From NCBI RefSeq assembly GCF_004366635.1, contig NZ_SORN01000002.1, positions 619,293-683,292 on the forward strand: 64,000 nucleotides of DNA, read 5' to 3'. Source of the stretch: Roseinatronobacter bogoriensis DSM 18756 (lineage in GTDB: Bacteria; Pseudomonadota; Alphaproteobacteria; Rhodobacterales; Rhodobacteraceae). Position numbers and translations under genes: made by a program. The notes beneath the pieces were generated by a model. The model was not told where the DNA came from. It searched no databases and was given only the letters and a program-made list of their open reading frames with translations. Below are positions 63,226 through 64,000 of the stretch, piece by piece (positions within the stretch are counted from its first letter, which is position 1; each line of letters begins with the position of its first letter).

Positions 63226-63815
63226 CGACATTGCTGCACAAAGACCGGATTGCGGCGGTTGAAAGCGTGCTGAATTCCGGCACCGCACGCAGCGTTCTGG
63301 ATCTGGGCTGCGGTGATGGGGATTTCTTCCTGCGCATGGCGGCGCGCCCTGACATCACGCGGCTTGTCGGCATTGAGATTGACACTGGTGCCGTGACACG
63401 GCTGGAAGCGCGCCTGCGCGCACAGGGCAGCACCGCCGGAGCAGAGGTCAGAACTGGCTCCGTCCTCTCACCTGACCCGCAACTGGCCGGGTTTGACTGT
63501 GCTGTCATGATTGAGGTGATCGAACATCTTGACCCCTCGCACCTGTCGCAACTGGAACGCGCCCTGTTTCATGTCTTGCGCCCCCGACGTATTATCCTGA
63601 CAACGCCCAATGCCGAATTCAACCCGCTTCTGGGCGTTCCTACGCACAGGTTCCGGCACCCCGGCCACCGCTTTGAATGGACTCGCGCGCGGTTTCGGGA
63701 CTGGGCGCAACGCGTGGCCCTGCGCGGCCGTGCAGGCGTCAGCTTTGCAGATATTGGCGGCGTTCATCCAGACCTTGGCGGGGCTAGCCAGATGGCGGTT
63801 TTCCACACAGGCTAG
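63222..63815 (+). CDS. Stand-alone Hen1-like RNA 2'-O-methyltransferase
   Basis: A 197-residue methyltransferase. SAM motif LDLGCGDGDF (26-35); E-x-x-E-H motif EVIEH at 98-102, and H149 in HPGHRFEW; TTPNAEFN follows. This metal-ligand pattern (E, E, H and a later H) is the hallmark of HEN1-family 3'-terminal RNA 2'-O-methyltransferases. The usual bacterial Hen1 has a large N-terminal domain that is absent here. No Pnkp kinase gene is seen. It overlaps the zinc-ribbon methyltransferase and may share its target. Confidence 0.8.
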   Translation: MTTLLHKDRIAAVESVLNSGTARSVLDLGCGDGDFFLRMAARPDITRLVGIEIDTGAVTRLEARLRAQGSTAGAEVRTGSVLSPDPQLAGFDCAVMIEVIEHLDPSHLSQLERALFHVLRPRRIILTTPNAEFNPLLGVPTHRFRHPGHRFEWTRARFRDWAQRVALRGRAGVSFADIGGVHPDLGGASQMAVFHTG

Positions 63816-63862
63816 GCATGGTTGCTCTTTCCCCTCGGGCCAAAGCAGCTTATCTGCCGGGC

Positions 63863-64000
63863 ATGACAAACACGCACAAATTCTGGGAGACAACTCCCCT
63901 ACAGAAAATGACCCCCGATGAATGGGAGGCGCTGTGCGATGGCTGTGGCCGGTGCTGCCTGAACAAACTGGAAGATATCGACACGGAAGAGCTGATCTTC
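63863..64000 (+). CDS. YcgN-family cysteine-cluster protein (N-terminal part only)
   Basis: A partial frame of 46 residues, cut by the window end: the ATG at 63863 starts MTNTHKFWETTPLQKMTPDE and leads to WEALCDGCGRCCLNKLED, with C25, C28, C31 and C32 as in the YcgN/UPF0260 family (a CxxCxxCC cluster, likely metal-binding). The function of the family is unknown. Confidence 0.8.
   Translation, partial: MTNTHKFWETTPLQKMTPDEWEALCDGCGRCCLNKLEDIDTEELIF

Noticed and set aside
1..64000. tRNA, rRNA, insertion sequence, prophage and CRISPR features
   Set aside because: No transposase, integrase, spaced repeat array or tRNA-like sequence was recognised by eye; a covariance-model search would be needed to exclude small RNAs.

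Overview
The window looks like chromosomal DNA of a Rhodobacteraceae-type alphaproteobacterium. The strongest evidence is gene order: nifR3/dusB-ntrB-ntrC-ntrY-ntrX-trkA-trkH-hfq-hflX in one direction, a fused ispDF, tatABC, an ftsW-murG-murC block, and a cysG-DUF2849-cysI-cysH-DUF934 sulfate assimilation operon. Codons are G+C rich at third positions, and most operons use ATGA/GTGA stop-start overlaps. No tRNA, rRNA, IS element, phage gene or CRISPR array was recognised. The species was not identified.

Left part (1-15.1 kb): catabolic island. A 5'-complete but window-truncated GMC oxidoreductase (minus strand) is followed at higher coordinates by a long minus-strand operon (12164 down to 1184). 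It encodes two intradiol dioxygenases, an MhqO-like VOC dioxygenase, an MhqD-like esterase, maleylacetate reductase, a complete Liv-type ABC importer (binding protein, LivG, LivF, LivH, LivM) and a PheA/TfdB-type flavin monooxygenase. A divergent LysR regulator faces it across a 110-bp intergenic region that carries a palindromic T-N11-A site. Together these suggest import of an aromatic compound, hydroxylation to a hydroxyquinol-type intermediate, ring cleavage and reduction of maleylacetate towards 3-oxoadipate. An SLC13/RCK permease lies beyond the regulator.

Middle-left (15.1-28.8 kb): transport. A MacB/FtsX-type ABC exporter with an HlyD-like adaptor, a ynjBCD-type ABC importer and a TAXI-type TRAP transporter (binding protein, DUF1850, fused permease) are followed by a secreted six-cysteine protein of unknown function. 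Two copies of a 37-bp dispersed hairpin repeat lie in intergenic spaces here.

Centre (28.8-47.2 kb): mostly housekeeping. It holds a YqaA-type membrane protein, tatABC with an overlapping DUF815 ATPase, a GAF-GGDEF diguanylate cyclase, hflX-hfq, trkH-trkA, the ntr two-component cluster with nifR3/dusB, divergent ispDF and a MarR-type regulator. NtrC and NtrX both lack the sigma-54 contact motif GAFTGA.

Right part (47.5-64 kb): the sulfate assimilation operon; an NMT1/SsuA-type ABC importer; a partial dcw cluster (ftsW, murG, murC, small membrane protein) from which murD and murB/ftsQAZ are absent; the ligase-associated DEXH helicase plus PdeM pair; and, divergent from them, a zinc-ribbon methyltransferase overlapping a stand-alone Hen1-like RNA 2'-O-methyltransferase, then the start of a YcgN-type cysteine-cluster protein. 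The helicase/PdeM and Hen1-like pairing is the most intriguing arrangement in the window.
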